A stretch of DNA of 64,000 bases from Jejuia sp043557195 (GCA_043557195.1 CP121314.1:1736001-1800000), one strand, 5' to 3'; counted from the stretch's first letter, positions 49,491-59,178 are shown. The notes: generated by a model from the sequence alone, not told the origin. Numbers and translations: made by a program.

Positions 49491-52290
49491 AAAATCTATA
49501 ATTCACATTCAAAAAATAGGTTGCACCACGGCCATACCAGTATTTCGGTCCGAAAACTGGAGTACCCAATGCCTTATCATCTCTCAACTCCCTATAATTG
49601 GCATTTCTACCCTGTTCAAATCCGCCAGTTTTAAAAACTTCATCTAACAAATTATTTACACTCGCAAAAACACTAATATATTTACTCCCTATTTTCCAAG
49701 ATTTACCGCCAACTAAGTTTACTACCATATAATCATCAAAACGCTCTTGCCTTAACAGTTCTCTTGCCAATTCTTCATCATAATCGTTAAATACATTACC
49801 ATCAAAATCCGTAGTGAAATTTGAAGAACGCGTTAACGGACTCACATCAATATACGTATTTGTAAAAAAGTTTACAGTTGCACCAAACCACCAAAAATCA
49901 GGGTCTCGGTATTCAAAACCAACAGAATAGGCGCGATGCGGACCAGCAGCAATTTTATAGTTTTTAAGATTTGCTTGTCCAAAATCTTTAAAACCATCAA
50001 CAAAACCAGCAGCAACAGATTCGTCATCAGCTTCAGTAGTTAAATATAAATTAGGATTATTAGCATAAGTAAACTGGCCAACCGATGCTACGCCTTTCAA
50101 TTTAATTGTAGGTGTTACTTGCGCCTCAATCCCAAATTCTGCACCAATATGTTGTTTGTCAATACCTTGCAAAATTTCTTGTATAAATGCCACGTTATCG
50201 CCACCAATACCATCAGCAAAGAAAAAAGAGATTTCATTAGCATCTTGAATCTTGGTATAATATCCCGTCAATTTTGCCTTTATAATGGGCGACCGGAAGA
50301 TGTAACTCGCATCTGCAGACAGTATTTTTTCTTCTGTAATATTTGGCACCACATTATGGTTTTCTCTTGAATTGGAATAGGTATTTCTTAATGAAGGCGC
50401 TTTAGTGAGATAACCGCTATTGATATTTAATAAATGTTTCCCCGAAACTTTATAGGTAACGCCTCCTTTTGCACCGAAACCTAAGAAGTTTAATTTCTCA
50501 CCTTTTCCTAAAGAATTATCTGGAAACGCACCATTTTGATACAATCCTTCACGCTGGTATTGCGTGCTTGTAACGCTACCAGATAAGAATACATCTAATT
50601 TATTATATCGGAATTGGGCTTGGGCAAATCCATTAATCACATTTGCAAATAGGTTGTAATTATATTTAAAGGTATCGCCCACACCAACTAATCTATTGGG
50701 GTTTTGTAAATCGTTCTGTGCTTCATTAACATCCTCAGCAAATTGGTCTATATCCAAATACGTTGAGGCTCCCAATAAATCCAAAACCTCAGCAAAATTC
50801 TCTGATTTTAACCTTTGAAGACTTGCACCTGCATTTAAAATTACGTTGTCATTCAATTCTGAATTTAAAATAGAATTAAACGTAAATTGAGTATCATCCA
50901 CACGATCTTCATACAACGCGTATCGCGCATTTCCTCCTGTTTGAGCATTCGAAATATTAGCTTCATACAAAGAATTCCAATCAATTTGACCATTATTTTG
51001 AAACTCCTGAAGTGCTAAATAGGCAAACTGCAAATCATCAGGAAAATTGCGTTCAAAATAACTTGGTAATTTTTGATAATAGGCAGGACTTGGATTTGCG
51101 CCACCACCTTCTGGCACACCGTTTACCAAATCGGTGCCATTATTGTCCAATCTACTGTTACCTAATGTTCCAAATTGATAAGCTACATTGGTATTCAATT
51201 TAGTTTTTGAAGATATGTCCCAATAGTGATTCAACATTACAATAGGTTCGTCCACCTCTTTGATACGAGAGTTACGTTGTTCACCATCTTGCCACCCCCA
51301 ATATTCATTATATCTTATACCTTTTAAATCAAAAACCTCCTGCGTATTTGGTGATGATTTTCCTCTCCGATTTGGTGCATAAATCCCTGTAAAATTTAAA
51401 CTGTGTTTGTCATTAAGTTTCTTTTCAACAGAAAGAAAAATAGAATTGGCATCATATAGTGTTGCATCTTGATAGCCTTCATTTCCCCAACGTCTCGCCA
51501 AAGAAAGGGTATATGCCCAATTATTTTTTAGTAATCCTGAAGCGTAGGTTGCCATTAACCGGTTGGAATAACTTCTATTGGATGAAGAATAGGTAAGTCG
51601 CCTTCCTTGTCTTGCTTGTGATGCCCTAACATTAATATTAGTGGTTCCTAAAATGCCTCCAAAATTATAATCTGAAGGTGCTAAACCAGTGGTTAACTCT
51701 TGGTTTCGCATCACATCGTTTAATCCGCCCCAATTGCTCCATTGTGGTCGTCCATTAAACAATTTGTTCATTGGTATTCCATTGATAAGAACGCTCCCGT
51801 TTTCGGAATCTAAACCTCTTAATCTAAAAAACGACTGACTAAATTCAAAAGCAGCCGTACGCTGAAAAACATCCAAAGAGGAAGATAACAATCCTGTAAT
51901 ATTATCAGCTCCTACAGCATCGTTATCTAATTCATCATCAGACAATGTTATAGTGAATAAATCTTGACTTTGAGATAAATCGCGTTCCAACGTCATATCA
52001 CTAATATCAAGCGTTTGTCCTTCGTTTACAATAATAGGAAAACGTTTAGTGGTATACCCTGTTTTAGAAATCTTAAGAATCTGTTCGCCAAAAGAAATAT
52101 TTTTAGAAAAATTAAATTCTCCTTGAACATCTGTTAGTACAATCAAATCAGTACCTTCTAATTCAACTGTAACATTCAAAATAGGTTGAAATGAAACTGC
52201 ATCTTTTACGCTTCCTTTGATAACAGTTTCTTGGGAAAAGCTGAAAAAAGAAAAAAATCCGAATAAAAATATGAGGGTTATTTTATTCAT
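49489..52290 (-). CDS. TonB-dependent outer-membrane receptor (with DUF5689 partner)
   Basis: A 933-residue outer-membrane transporter energised by TonB. Signal peptide (1-19, FFSFSQ), then a carboxypeptidase-regulatory-like domain (20-105, VIKGSVKDAVSFQPILNVTV), a plug domain (about 115-230, FFRLRGLDSENGSVLINGIPMNKLFNGRPQW in parts) and a 22-strand-type barrel to the end FLNVNYRF with terminal Phe. No SusD gene is present; the partner is the DUF5689 lipoprotein downstream. The divergent gene 100 bases away codes for a secreted nuclease, which suggests uptake of nucleic-acid products. Confidence 0.93.
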   Translation of the reverse strand: MNKITLIFLFGFFSFFSFSQETVIKGSVKDAVSFQPILNVTVELEGTDLIVLTDVQGEFNFSKNISFGEQILKISKTGYTTKRFPIIVNEGQTLDISDMTLERDLSQSQDLFTITLSDDELDNDAVGADNITGLLSSSLDVFQRTAAFEFSQSFFRLRGLDSENGSVLINGIPMNKLFNGRPQWSNWGGLNDVMRNQELTTGLAPSDYNFGGILGTTNINVRASQARQGRRLTYSSSNRSYSNRLMATYASGLLKNNWAYTLSLARRWGNEGYQDATLYDANSIFLSVEKKLNDKHSLNFTGIYAPNRRGKSSPNTQEVFDLKGIRYNEYWGWQDGEQRNSRIKEVDEPIVMLNHYWDISSKTKLNTNVAYQFGTLGNSRLDNNGTDLVNGVPEGGGANPSPAYYQKLPSYFERNFPDDLQFAYLALQEFQNNGQIDWNSLYEANISNAQTGGNARYALYEDRVDDTQFTFNSILNSELNDNVILNAGASLQRLKSENFAEVLDLLGASTYLDIDQFAEDVNEAQNDLQNPNRLVGVGDTFKYNYNLFANVINGFAQAQFRYNKLDVFLSGSVTSTQYQREGLYQNGAFPDNSLGKGEKLNFLGFGAKGGVTYKVSGKHLLNINSGYLTKAPSLRNTYSNSRENHNVVPNITEEKILSADASYIFRSPIIKAKLTGYYTKIQDANEISFFFADGIGGDNVAFIQEILQGIDKQHIGAEFGIEAQVTPTIKLKGVASVGQFTYANNPNLYLTTEADDESVAAGFVDGFKDFGQANLKNYKIAAGPHRAYSVGFEYRDPDFWWFGATVNFFTNTYIDVSPLTRSSNFTTDFDGNVFNDYDEELARELLRQERFDDYMVVNLVGGKSWKIGSKYISVFASVNNLLDEVFKTGGFEQGRNANYRELRDDKALGTPVFGPKYWYGRGATYFLNVNYRF

Positions 52291-52359
52291 ACATACCTTT
52301 AAGACACCAATAATAAGAAAAAGTAACTGATTGATTCTAATAAATTTAAATCATTGGAC

Positions 52360-52367
52360 TAACTTTG
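52360..52367 (+). promoter_or_regulatory. Putative -7 box for the secreted EEP nuclease
   Basis: TAACTTTG, exact TAnnTTTG match, 23 bases before the ATG at 52391. Confidence 0.45.
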
Positions 52368-52390
52368 GCTTGAGATTTGCTCTTAGCTTG

Positions 52391-53464
52391 ATGAAAATAT
52401 TTCATATGTACCACAAGAATTTTTTAAGATCTATTTTTTTTCTTTTCATTTTTAGTATTTCGTTATCTGGATATACACAAGAGAAAAAATTCAAAATTCA
52501 CACTATTGCATTCTACAACTTAGAAAACTTATTTGATACTATAAATGACCCGATGAAGTTTGATGAGTATAGCCCAATTATGGAGCTGAAAACAAATCGT
52601 GTAAAAGCTTATCAACAGAAAGTTAAAAACATGGCTCGAGTTATTTCTGAAATAGGTAATGATGTCACTCAAAATACACCAGCAATTATTGGTATTTGTG
52701 AAGTTGAAAATAGGAATGTTTTAGAAGACATTGTGAATGACGCTTCGTTAATTAAGAAGGATTATGGGATTATACACTATGATTCGCCCGACTCGAGAGG
52801 GATTGATGTTGGTTTGTTATATCAAAAACACCTCTTCACACCCATAAATTCTAGCACTTACGAATTGAAGATTTATGATGACCAAGATGGAAAACGTATA
52901 ACAACAAGAGATCAATTATTGGTAAGTGGTAAACTGGAAGACGATTTCATTCATATTATCGTTAATCATTGGCCTTCAAGACGCGGCGGTGAGGCAAGAA
53001 GTAAACCCAAACGTGTAGCTGCGGCTAAATTGAATAGGCGTATTATAGATTCTCTTCAAGCCGAAGACCCCTATGCAAAAGTGATTGTTATGGGAGATTT
53101 TAATGACAACCCCCATGATGCAAGCTTAAAAGATGCTTTAAAAACAAAACGGAAACGTAAAAAAGTAGATTCTAAAAGTTTATATAATCCTTTTGAAAAC
53201 TATTATCGTGATGGTTTAGGCACAACGGCATATCGTGATAATTGGAGTTTGTTTGACCAAATTATCATATCCAAACCTCTACTTAAAAAAGATTATTCGT
53301 CTTACAGATATTATAAAGCAGGTATTTTTAACAGAAACTACTTAATTACTTCAAATGGTAGATATAAAGGGTATCCGTTTAGAAGTTGGAATGATGGTGG
53401 ATTTAGCAATGGTTTTAGCGACCATTTTCCGGTTTATATGTATTTGATTAAAGAGGTGAACTGA
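52391..53464 (+). CDS. Secreted endonuclease/exonuclease/phosphatase family protein
   Basis: A 357-residue EEP-superfamily enzyme with a signal peptide (IFFLFIFSISLSGYTQ), so it acts outside the cytoplasm. Active-site motifs: IAFYNLENLFDTIND, GICEVENRNVLEDI, HIIVNHWPSRRGGEA, VIVMGDFNDNPHD and NGFSDHFPVYMYL. Members of this family include extracellular nucleases and phosphodiesterases. I chose the ATG at 52391 (52406 also possible) because a TAACTTTG -7 box at 52360-52367 lies inside the longest frame from 52331. It is divergent from the TonB receptor and paralogous to the cytoplasmic protein at 43533. Confidence 0.88.
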   Translation: MKIFHMYHKNFLRSIFFLFIFSISLSGYTQEKKFKIHTIAFYNLENLFDTINDPMKFDEYSPIMELKTNRVKAYQQKVKNMARVISEIGNDVTQNTPAIIGICEVENRNVLEDIVNDASLIKKDYGIIHYDSPDSRGIDVGLLYQKHLFTPINSSTYELKIYDDQDGKRITTRDQLLVSGKLEDDFIHIIVNHWPSRRGGEARSKPKRVAAAKLNRRIIDSLQAEDPYAKVIVMGDFNDNPHDASLKDALKTKRKRKKVDSKSLYNPFENYYRDGLGTTAYRDNWSLFDQIIISKPLLKKDYSSYRYYKAGIFNRNYLITSNGRYKGYPFRSWNDGGFSNGFSDHFPVYMYLIKEVN

Positions 53465-53472
53465 TTTTTATT

Positions 53473-53913
53473 CTAATCTAACCAAGCGCTCCAAGGAATT
53501 CTTGATAAGAATAGCACTAAAGCTATTGTATAAAAAATTGCGATGGTCTTTAGTTTAGGTCCAGAGGTTAGTTTCTTTTTGTGTTTTGAATACCCGATAG
53601 TAATTAAAGCTACAGCAATAATATTTATCATTGGATGCTCTACCAAGTATAATCTGTTTACAGCATCTTTCATAACTCCTCCCATACCTAATTCACCAAA
53701 AAGCGCTAATCGTGGTGAAACGAAATACAAAATAAGTCCAATTAACAATTGAATGTGAGATACAATTAAAGTGAACAAGGAAATTCTAAAATCTTTGGCA
53801 CTATATTCTTTTCCACCAGCAGATTTTGCGATGGCATTAATTACTGCAATAATTAATATAACTAATACTAAATATGCCCAATAAGAGTGTAATACTTGAA
53901 TTACTTCGTACAT
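53473..53913 (-). CDS. Four-TM membrane protein with conserved His, cytochrome b-like
   Basis: A 146-residue inner-membrane protein with four hydrophobic helices. His residues lie inside or at the ends of helices: VLHSYWAYLVL (helix 1), LIVSHIQLLIGLILYF (helix 2) and LVEHPMINIIAVALITIG (helix 3). This pattern resembles small b-heme-binding four-helix proteins, and homologues are widespread in Bacteroidetes; actual heme binding is inference. A TATTTTTG box lies 25 bases upstream on the minus strand. It is convergent with the nuclease gene with 8 bases between stops. Confidence 0.75.
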   Translation of the reverse strand: MYEVIQVLHSYWAYLVLVILIIAVINAIAKSAGGKEYSAKDFRISLFTLIVSHIQLLIGLILYFVSPRLALFGELGMGGVMKDAVNRLYLVEHPMINIIAVALITIGYSKHKKKLTSGPKLKTIAIFYTIALVLFLSRIPWSAWLD

Positions 53914-53937
53914 GATATGCTCGTTTTATTTCAGTTT

Positions 53938-53945
53938 CAAAAATA
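53938..53945 (-). promoter_or_regulatory. Putative -7 box for the four-TM protein
   Basis: TATTTTTG on the minus strand, 25 bases before the ATG. Confidence 0.45.
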
Positions 53946-53960
53946 GTGATTTTAATTCAT

Positions 53961-53990
53961 AAAAAAACCGCTTCACAAATGAAGCGGTTT
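53961..53990 (-). terminator. Terminator of the endonuclease I gene
   Basis: AAACCGCTTCA / TGAAGCGGTTT with a CAAA loop; the T run is on the minus strand, 22 bases past the gene's stop. Confidence 0.88.
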
Positions 53991-54011
53991 AAAATTATTT
54001 GTAAAGTTAAC

Positions 54012-55361
54012 CTACTGCCATTTGTTTTCGGCTGCATCACCTCCCCAAATTAGGGTTGCCAAATAAGGGTTATCTATAAAAGGATTTCGATTGCCTTGTG
54101 CAGAAAAAATAACAGTATTTCTTTGCTCCTCAAAAGCAGACACTGGATCTTCTGCATTCCATTTTAAGAATAACTCAATCGTTCCAACTTTGGTAAACGT
54201 CTCTCCGTATCTTATGTTTAAATACATCATCATTCTTGCTACATCACCTTTCCACTCATCACCAGGAAACCAAGTTTCACCAATTAATTGATATGTCCCA
54301 TTTCCATCTACAAATGGATAGTTAAGTCTATCGCTATTTACATTGGCATCACAAGATCTTAAATGATGTAAGTCCGTAACGGCATCCGCAGCATTCAATA
54401 GAGACTGTGGATAGACATGCTCTGTATTAAAGGTTTGTGGGGTATGGGAATTCGATCCAGATGTATATTCTTCCCAATATCTGCTTTCACTAGAATACAT
54501 TAAAATCACATTATCAGCATTACCTAAATCCTCATCAGCGTCATAAAGGTAATTGTGTCTTTGTCCGTAAGATAATATAGTGGTATGATTTGAAACGGTA
54601 TGTGCTTCTAAATTATTAAACATAATATCTGAAACATCAGTAAATGTGAGTCCAGAATAGTACGATTGTAACCCAGAAGGTATATTAAAACTTAAAGCTT
54701 GTACTACAGTTATTGTAACTGTAGCTGTAGAACAAGAGTTTGTGGGTGTATCATCATCACAGATAGTATAGGTGAACGAATCCTGTCCTGTAAATGCAGC
54801 TTCTGGGGTATAAGACACTGTTTTATCAGAATTTAAGACTACTGTTCCCTGTGTGCCTCCGCCATCTATAGATGTTAAAACAGCATTATCAGTGGTATCA
54901 TCATTCATTAAAAGTTCATCAAATACCGTCGTAGAACCTTCCACAACACTATAGGCATCATTGCTTGCTACTGGATTACCTTCATCAGTTACAGTAATAG
55001 TTACCGTGGCCGTAGAACAATTAGCTGGACTATCATCATCACATAAAGTATAAGTAAAGGTATCATCACCAACAAAACCTGTTTTTGGTGTGTACACATA
55101 TCTTGTGCGTTCATCTACAACTGTACCTCCCTGAGTTGTTGCACTGTCAAATGCATTTATTCGAGCATTATCAACAACAGTATCATTATTTAATAAGGTG
55201 GTTAAAAAAAGTTGAGAGTCTTCTGGGGTAGTGGCAGTATCATTAACCGCAACAGGAACCCCATCATCTTTTGGCTCTTCTTTTGGAGGAGATGCATCAT
55301 CACCTCCTGAACTACAGCCAAAAATTAATGCTGTACTACATAATAAAATAAGCTTTTTCAT
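54012..55361 (-). CDS. Endonuclease I family nuclease lipoprotein with two cadherin-like Ig domains
   Basis: A 449-residue exported nuclease. Lipobox FGCSS (Cys16). Two tandem cadherin-like/Big-9 type Ig repeats (about 36-128 and 130-220) share VAVNDTATTPEDSQ / VASNDAYSVVEGS, a GFVGDDTFTYTLCDDD / AFTGQDSFTYTICDDD block and ATVTITV ends. The C-terminal domain (about 225-449) is endonuclease I: the His-Me-finger motif FNTEHVYPQSLL, DLHHLRSCDANVNSDRLNYPF in two pieces, then FEEQRNTVIFSAQGNRNPFID and the end LIWGG. It should cut DNA (and perhaps RNA) at the cell surface. It lies in the same region as a TonB receptor and another secreted nuclease. Confidence 0.92.
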   Translation of the reverse strand: MKKLILLCSTALIFGCSSGGDDASPPKEEPKDDGVPVAVNDTATTPEDSQLFLTTLLNNDTVVDNARINAFDSATTQGGTVVDERTRYVYTPKTGFVGDDTFTYTLCDDDSPANCSTATVTITVTDEGNPVASNDAYSVVEGSTTVFDELLMNDDTTDNAVLTSIDGGGTQGTVVLNSDKTVSYTPEAAFTGQDSFTYTICDDDTPTNSCSTATVTITVVQALSFNIPSGLQSYYSGLTFTDVSDIMFNNLEAHTVSNHTTILSYGQRHNYLYDADEDLGNADNVILMYSSESRYWEEYTSGSNSHTPQTFNTEHVYPQSLLNAADAVTDLHHLRSCDANVNSDRLNYPFVDGNGTYQLIGETWFPGDEWKGDVARMMMYLNIRYGETFTKVGTIELFLKWNAEDPVSAFEEQRNTVIFSAQGNRNPFIDNPYLATLIWGGDAAENKWQ

Positions 55362-55390
55362 AACACTTATAAAGGTATTGAATTTTGAGG

Positions 55391-55428
55391 AAAAAAAACC
55401 ACCTCAAAAAAATAGAGGTGGTTTTTTA
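55391..55428 (-). terminator. Terminator of the TonB receptor/LRFPNF lipoprotein operon (bidirectional)
   Basis: AAAACCACCTC / GAGGTGGTTTT with a 9-base loop; A run on the left and T run on the right, so it can work both ways. Confidence 0.88.
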
Positions 55429-55446
55429 TATTCTAGAATGTAAAGA

Positions 55447-56622
55447 CTATTGATATACCCAAACTCCGCCTTCTTTTATAACGGCTTTTGTTTCGTTACC
55501 TGTAGACCCGGTGTAAACCACAAAAGTTAAAATATACTTTTGCCCTTCTTCAGCACCAGGATCTCTAGTATCTAATAACACATTAAATGCTTCTAATAAC
55601 ATTGAATCACTCCAATAATTAGAACTACTAGATCGTCTGTCAAAACTTCCAAAGAACCCAACGTTATCTGCTGGACCTTCGTAAATAGAAGCAAATTCAC
55701 TAGAAATTAAGGCGATATCATCTCCTGTAAGTGTGTATTTGATAGTGTTATCTGGCACCCATGTAGTGCCATCGTGACCAAATTGTAATTGTTGAGAAAT
55801 GACATTATTGTACTCAGTCCAAACTCCACCACCAAGGATGAAGTACTTTACATAACTATATGTAGTTCTATCATCTGTACGTCCATCGCCATCAACATCA
55901 TCAACATCAGTTACAAATAATTTATACATTGTACCAACAATATCTCCTTCTGATTTACCTTCAAATTTCAACTTTTCTGTTAACAAAGCAGGAATTTTTT
56001 CTGTAGCTTCATCTTCACTTGAAAAGTTTGGGAATCTAAATCCTAAAGCTCTATACTCATCATCTGTAAAACCAATCATTTTCTGCCATTCACCATCAGT
56101 ATATAAGTAACCATCATTAAAGGTCTCTGTTTGTCCTACCGCAAAGTAATCATAAGTTAGAGATACTAAAACTCTATCTTCAGGATTTGGAAATTTAAAT
56201 TCTAAAAGTTCAATCATTTCTGACTGACTATCAAAGTTAGAAAATCTATGTCCTAAATCATCATAATCTTGATCTGATACCTCATAAACGATTAAGCTTC
56301 TTTCATCTCTTTTTGGAAAAAATAAATCGTAAGTTACCAAAGCACTAGAGTTATCTTTTAATGCAGGAAATCTATCAGTTAATAACCCAGGAACTAATTC
56401 TTTCGCCTGGTCTTCTGAACCGAAGTTAGGAAAGCGTAGTCCTAAACCACCATCTTCAACATCATCAGTATAGTCATCTTCTGTTAAAGTATATTCTATG
56501 TCGCCAGAAATAGGTGCTTTATTGGCATCTATCTCTTCGTTAATATCATCTAACGGATTACAACCTACAAAGGTTACCGCAAGAGTTAGCGTAATTAAAT
56601 AAATTATTTTTTTCATTTTCAA
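55447..56622 (-). CDS. Lipoprotein with internal RFPNF repeats, partner of TonB receptor
   Basis: A 391-residue lipoprotein (lipobox FVGC, Cys21) I cannot assign to a named family. It contains at least three repeats of about 50-58 residues at 44-101, 113-160 and 183-236, with the pattern D-DY--L G-RF-NF-S--------P-LL---F-------V-Y--F: LGLRFPNFGSEDQAKELVPG, LGHRFSNFDSQSEM and LGFRFPNFSSEDEATEKIPA. A fourth, diverged unit starts at YTLTGDDIAL (296) and ends near 370. An Asp-rich loop (DVDDVDGDGRTDD, 239-251) could bind calcium. It begins 6 bases after the TonB receptor stop, so it is the likely surface lid or ligand-binding partner in place of SusD. Confidence 0.8.
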   Translation of the reverse strand: MKMKKIIYLITLTLAVTFVGCNPLDDINEEIDANKAPISGDIEYTLTEDDYTDDVEDGGLGLRFPNFGSEDQAKELVPGLLTDRFPALKDNSSALVTYDLFFPKRDERSLIVYEVSDQDYDDLGHRFSNFDSQSEMIELLEFKFPNPEDRVLVSLTYDYFAVGQTETFNDGYLYTDGEWQKMIGFTDDEYRALGFRFPNFSSEDEATEKIPALLTEKLKFEGKSEGDIVGTMYKLFVTDVDDVDGDGRTDDRTTYSYVKYFILGGGVWTEYNNVISQQLQFGHDGTTWVPDNTIKYTLTGDDIALISSEFASIYEGPADNVGFFGSFDRRSSSSNYWSDSMLLEAFNVLLDTRDPGAEEGQKYILTFVVYTGSTGNETKAVIKEGGVWVYQ

Positions 56623-56628
56623 AGTTTT

Positions 56629-59178
56629 TTAGAAGTTAAGTTTTGCTCCAAGGCTAAAGGTTCTACCGAATCCCATCCAAACTAGCGCTGTTTCTGCTGT
56701 TGAACCAGCTCCATCTTGTGCATCAGGAATAAACTCCGTATCAAATACATTATTCATTCTAGCTGTAAGCGTAGCATCAAAAGGGCCAAAGTCAAAACCA
56801 TGCGTCATAGCTACATCAAATAATCCAAATGCCGGCATTTTCCAAGCATCAGGTCCTGGTTCATTTCTATCACTAGGATCGAAATCTGCATAAATATCTG
56901 CGTTGTAAACATAATCAACAACCAGTCTGGTATCTAAACCAAATTTATAGTTTGCACCTAAACCAAATGTAGTTTGTGCCGCATCAGAAACATGTACATC
57001 TTTAATAAATAGATTTACAGTATCCACAAGGTTTTGCTCCTCATCAAATACTTGTACATCAGTTACATTACTATCCCATCTCCAGTCTCCAATAGAAGCC
57101 ATACCATTAATATCTAACCTATCTGTTGCCTTATAAACAAAATCAAGCTCTATACCTTGGTGGATAGCATTAACTCCTAAAATGTTTGCAGAAGCTCTTG
57201 TGCCATCAGGTTGTTGGAATGTAGCAATTTCTGTCCTATCATTCCACATAGTTCGGTATAAGTTAACGTTGGCCGCAAGTTTTTCACTTCTATAACCATA
57301 ACCTAGCTCAAAACTTGTGATTTTCTGATTTGGCGCATCAGCATTAATATTGTCATTACTAAAATTTAAGAATACAGCATCAAAATCTGGTGCTCTTTCA
57401 AAGTATCCTAAGTTAGCAAATACATTATGATTACCGTCTATTCTGTAGTTAGCACCACCTTTGATACTTCCACCTAAAAAGTTATAACGGTCTGTCTCTT
57501 GTAATGGATCAGAATCTAAATAATTAAAATAATCTATTCTCTTGTAAGATGTATTTGAGGCTGCTACAGCAACAAACGTATTAAAGTTCTCATTTACGTC
57601 ATACTCTAATTGACCAAAAGCTCCAACCCAACCTACAATACCATCATTGTTGTAATTAATAACATCTCCAACTCGTGCGGCATTGTTAGGATTATTAGCA
57701 TCATTATTATCTAGAAAATATTGGCCACCTAATAAATCTGTTACTTCCTGAAAGTGCAAACCTGTATATGATCTAAAGTCTAAACCAACTTGCAACACCA
57801 TTTTATCATTCAAATTAGTTTTTAAGTTTGATAATAAACCATACCAATTGTGGTCGTTACGAGATGCTCTTAAAATAGTTTCAGAACCTAGAGCCCCTAA
57901 TGCTTCGTTTTCATCAGCAATCTTATCAAAGTTAATTGGTCCGTATAGTCCATCTCTATAATCACTACTTCCATCAGCATTAAAAGTGAATTTATTCACA
58001 CCTCTAATACCTCCACCTCCACCAGTTCCGAAAGAAACATAAGCTGAAGAATTAATAGAAGTATTGTCATTCAAATTCCAGTAATGGTTCAACGAGATTT
58101 GAGGTTTGTGATAAAAGTTGTCTTCTTGGAAAGTTACTTGACCATTTCTGTAACCCCAATCGGCATTAAACTTTCTACCTCTTTCGCTATTTCTATAAGT
58201 TTCTATAAGTTGTCTGTTTTGTCTTTGCCCATGTTGTTGTTTTGCACCAAAAGCAGAAAACGCAATTTTATGTTGCTCATTAAACTCTTTAGAGATATTA
58301 ACAAAATAAGATACTCCTGAGAATTGAGTTCCATCTACGTAACCATCTCCTTTGGTTCTTGCAGCTGAAACTGTAGCAGCAAATCCATTATCCATTAAAC
58401 CAGTAGAATAGGTTAAACCATACTTCTGATAACCATCATTACCTACAGAAGTCATAACACTACCACCTTCTTCAACATCAGTTGTTTTTGTGATAATATT
58501 GATAGTACCACCAATTGAAGGCACAGCAATTTTAGCAGCACCTAAACCTCTTTGAGTTTGCATAGTACTTGTAACATCACCAAGACCTGCCCAGTTACTC
58601 CAGAATACACGACCGTTTTCCATGTCGTTTACAGGAATACCGTTAATCATAACAGCAACGTTTACAGAGCCAAAACCTCTCATTCTAACTTGTCCGTCAC
58701 CAAAACCACCACCTGCTTTGGTTACATAAATACCCGGTGTAGATTTTAAAATTTCAGGGAATTCCTGTGAACCTAATTTTAGTTCAATATCTGCAGCTTT
58801 TACAGTTGACACAGCAACCGGTGTTTTTCTGTCTACAGCTACAGAAGCAATAATTTGGATTTCCTCAAGACCTACTTGGCTAGATTCCATTGCAACTTTA
58901 CCTAAAGCAGCGTTTCCAGAAAATGCAATTGTTTTAGAATTGTAGCCTATGTAGCTTATTACAAGTTCACCAGAGTTTTCTTGAGTGGTGATAGAAAAGT
59001 TTCCATCAAAATCTGTAGTAACCCCGTTTGAAGTACCTTTTTCAATAACATTAGCACCAGGAAGCGGTAAATTAGAACCTTTCTCCACGATAGTACCTGT
59101 TATAGTACTTTGAGCCATGGCAACAACGCTAAAAAGCAAAATTGTTACCATAATCAATAAATTAGTCGTTTTTTTCAT
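56629..59178 (-). CDS. TonB-dependent outer-membrane receptor (with RFPNF-repeat lipoprotein)
   Basis: An 849-residue outer-membrane transporter. Signal peptide MKKTTNLLIMVTILLFSVVA, then a carboxypeptidase-like domain (ITGTIVEKGSNLPLPGANV, LVISYIGYNSKTI), plug domain (about 120-225, with VRMRGFGSVNVAVMINGIPV and GRVFWSNWAGLGDV) and a barrel ending FSLGAKLNF. The start is the ATG at 59178: the frame is open 78 bases further, but a TATTTTTG promoter box lies at 59220-59227 within that extension and the signal peptide begins at this Met. The substrate is unknown. No SusD gene follows; the partner is the adjacent repeat lipoprotein. Confidence 0.93.
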   Translation of the reverse strand: MKKTTNLLIMVTILLFSVVAMAQSTITGTIVEKGSNLPLPGANVIEKGTSNGVTTDFDGNFSITTQENSGELVISYIGYNSKTIAFSGNAALGKVAMESSQVGLEEIQIIASVAVDRKTPVAVSTVKAADIELKLGSQEFPEILKSTPGIYVTKAGGGFGDGQVRMRGFGSVNVAVMINGIPVNDMENGRVFWSNWAGLGDVTSTMQTQRGLGAAKIAVPSIGGTINIITKTTDVEEGGSVMTSVGNDGYQKYGLTYSTGLMDNGFAATVSAARTKGDGYVDGTQFSGVSYFVNISKEFNEQHKIAFSAFGAKQQHGQRQNRQLIETYRNSERGRKFNADWGYRNGQVTFQEDNFYHKPQISLNHYWNLNDNTSINSSAYVSFGTGGGGGIRGVNKFTFNADGSSDYRDGLYGPINFDKIADENEALGALGSETILRASRNDHNWYGLLSNLKTNLNDKMVLQVGLDFRSYTGLHFQEVTDLLGGQYFLDNNDANNPNNAARVGDVINYNNDGIVGWVGAFGQLEYDVNENFNTFVAVAASNTSYKRIDYFNYLDSDPLQETDRYNFLGGSIKGGANYRIDGNHNVFANLGYFERAPDFDAVFLNFSNDNINADAPNQKITSFELGYGYRSEKLAANVNLYRTMWNDRTEIATFQQPDGTRASANILGVNAIHQGIELDFVYKATDRLDINGMASIGDWRWDSNVTDVQVFDEEQNLVDTVNLFIKDVHVSDAAQTTFGLGANYKFGLDTRLVVDYVYNADIYADFDPSDRNEPGPDAWKMPAFGLFDVAMTHGFDFGPFDATLTARMNNVFDTEFIPDAQDGAGSTAETALVWMGFGRTFSLGAKLNF

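Noticed and set aside
52331..52390. Upstream part of the secreted EEP nuclease frame
   Set aside because: A TAACTTTG promoter box lies inside it, and the signal peptide begins further downstream.
48007..59178. Classical SusC/SusD polysaccharide-utilisation locus
   Set aside because: TonB receptors are present but no SusD-like gene is; the partners are a DUF5689 and a repeat lipoprotein.
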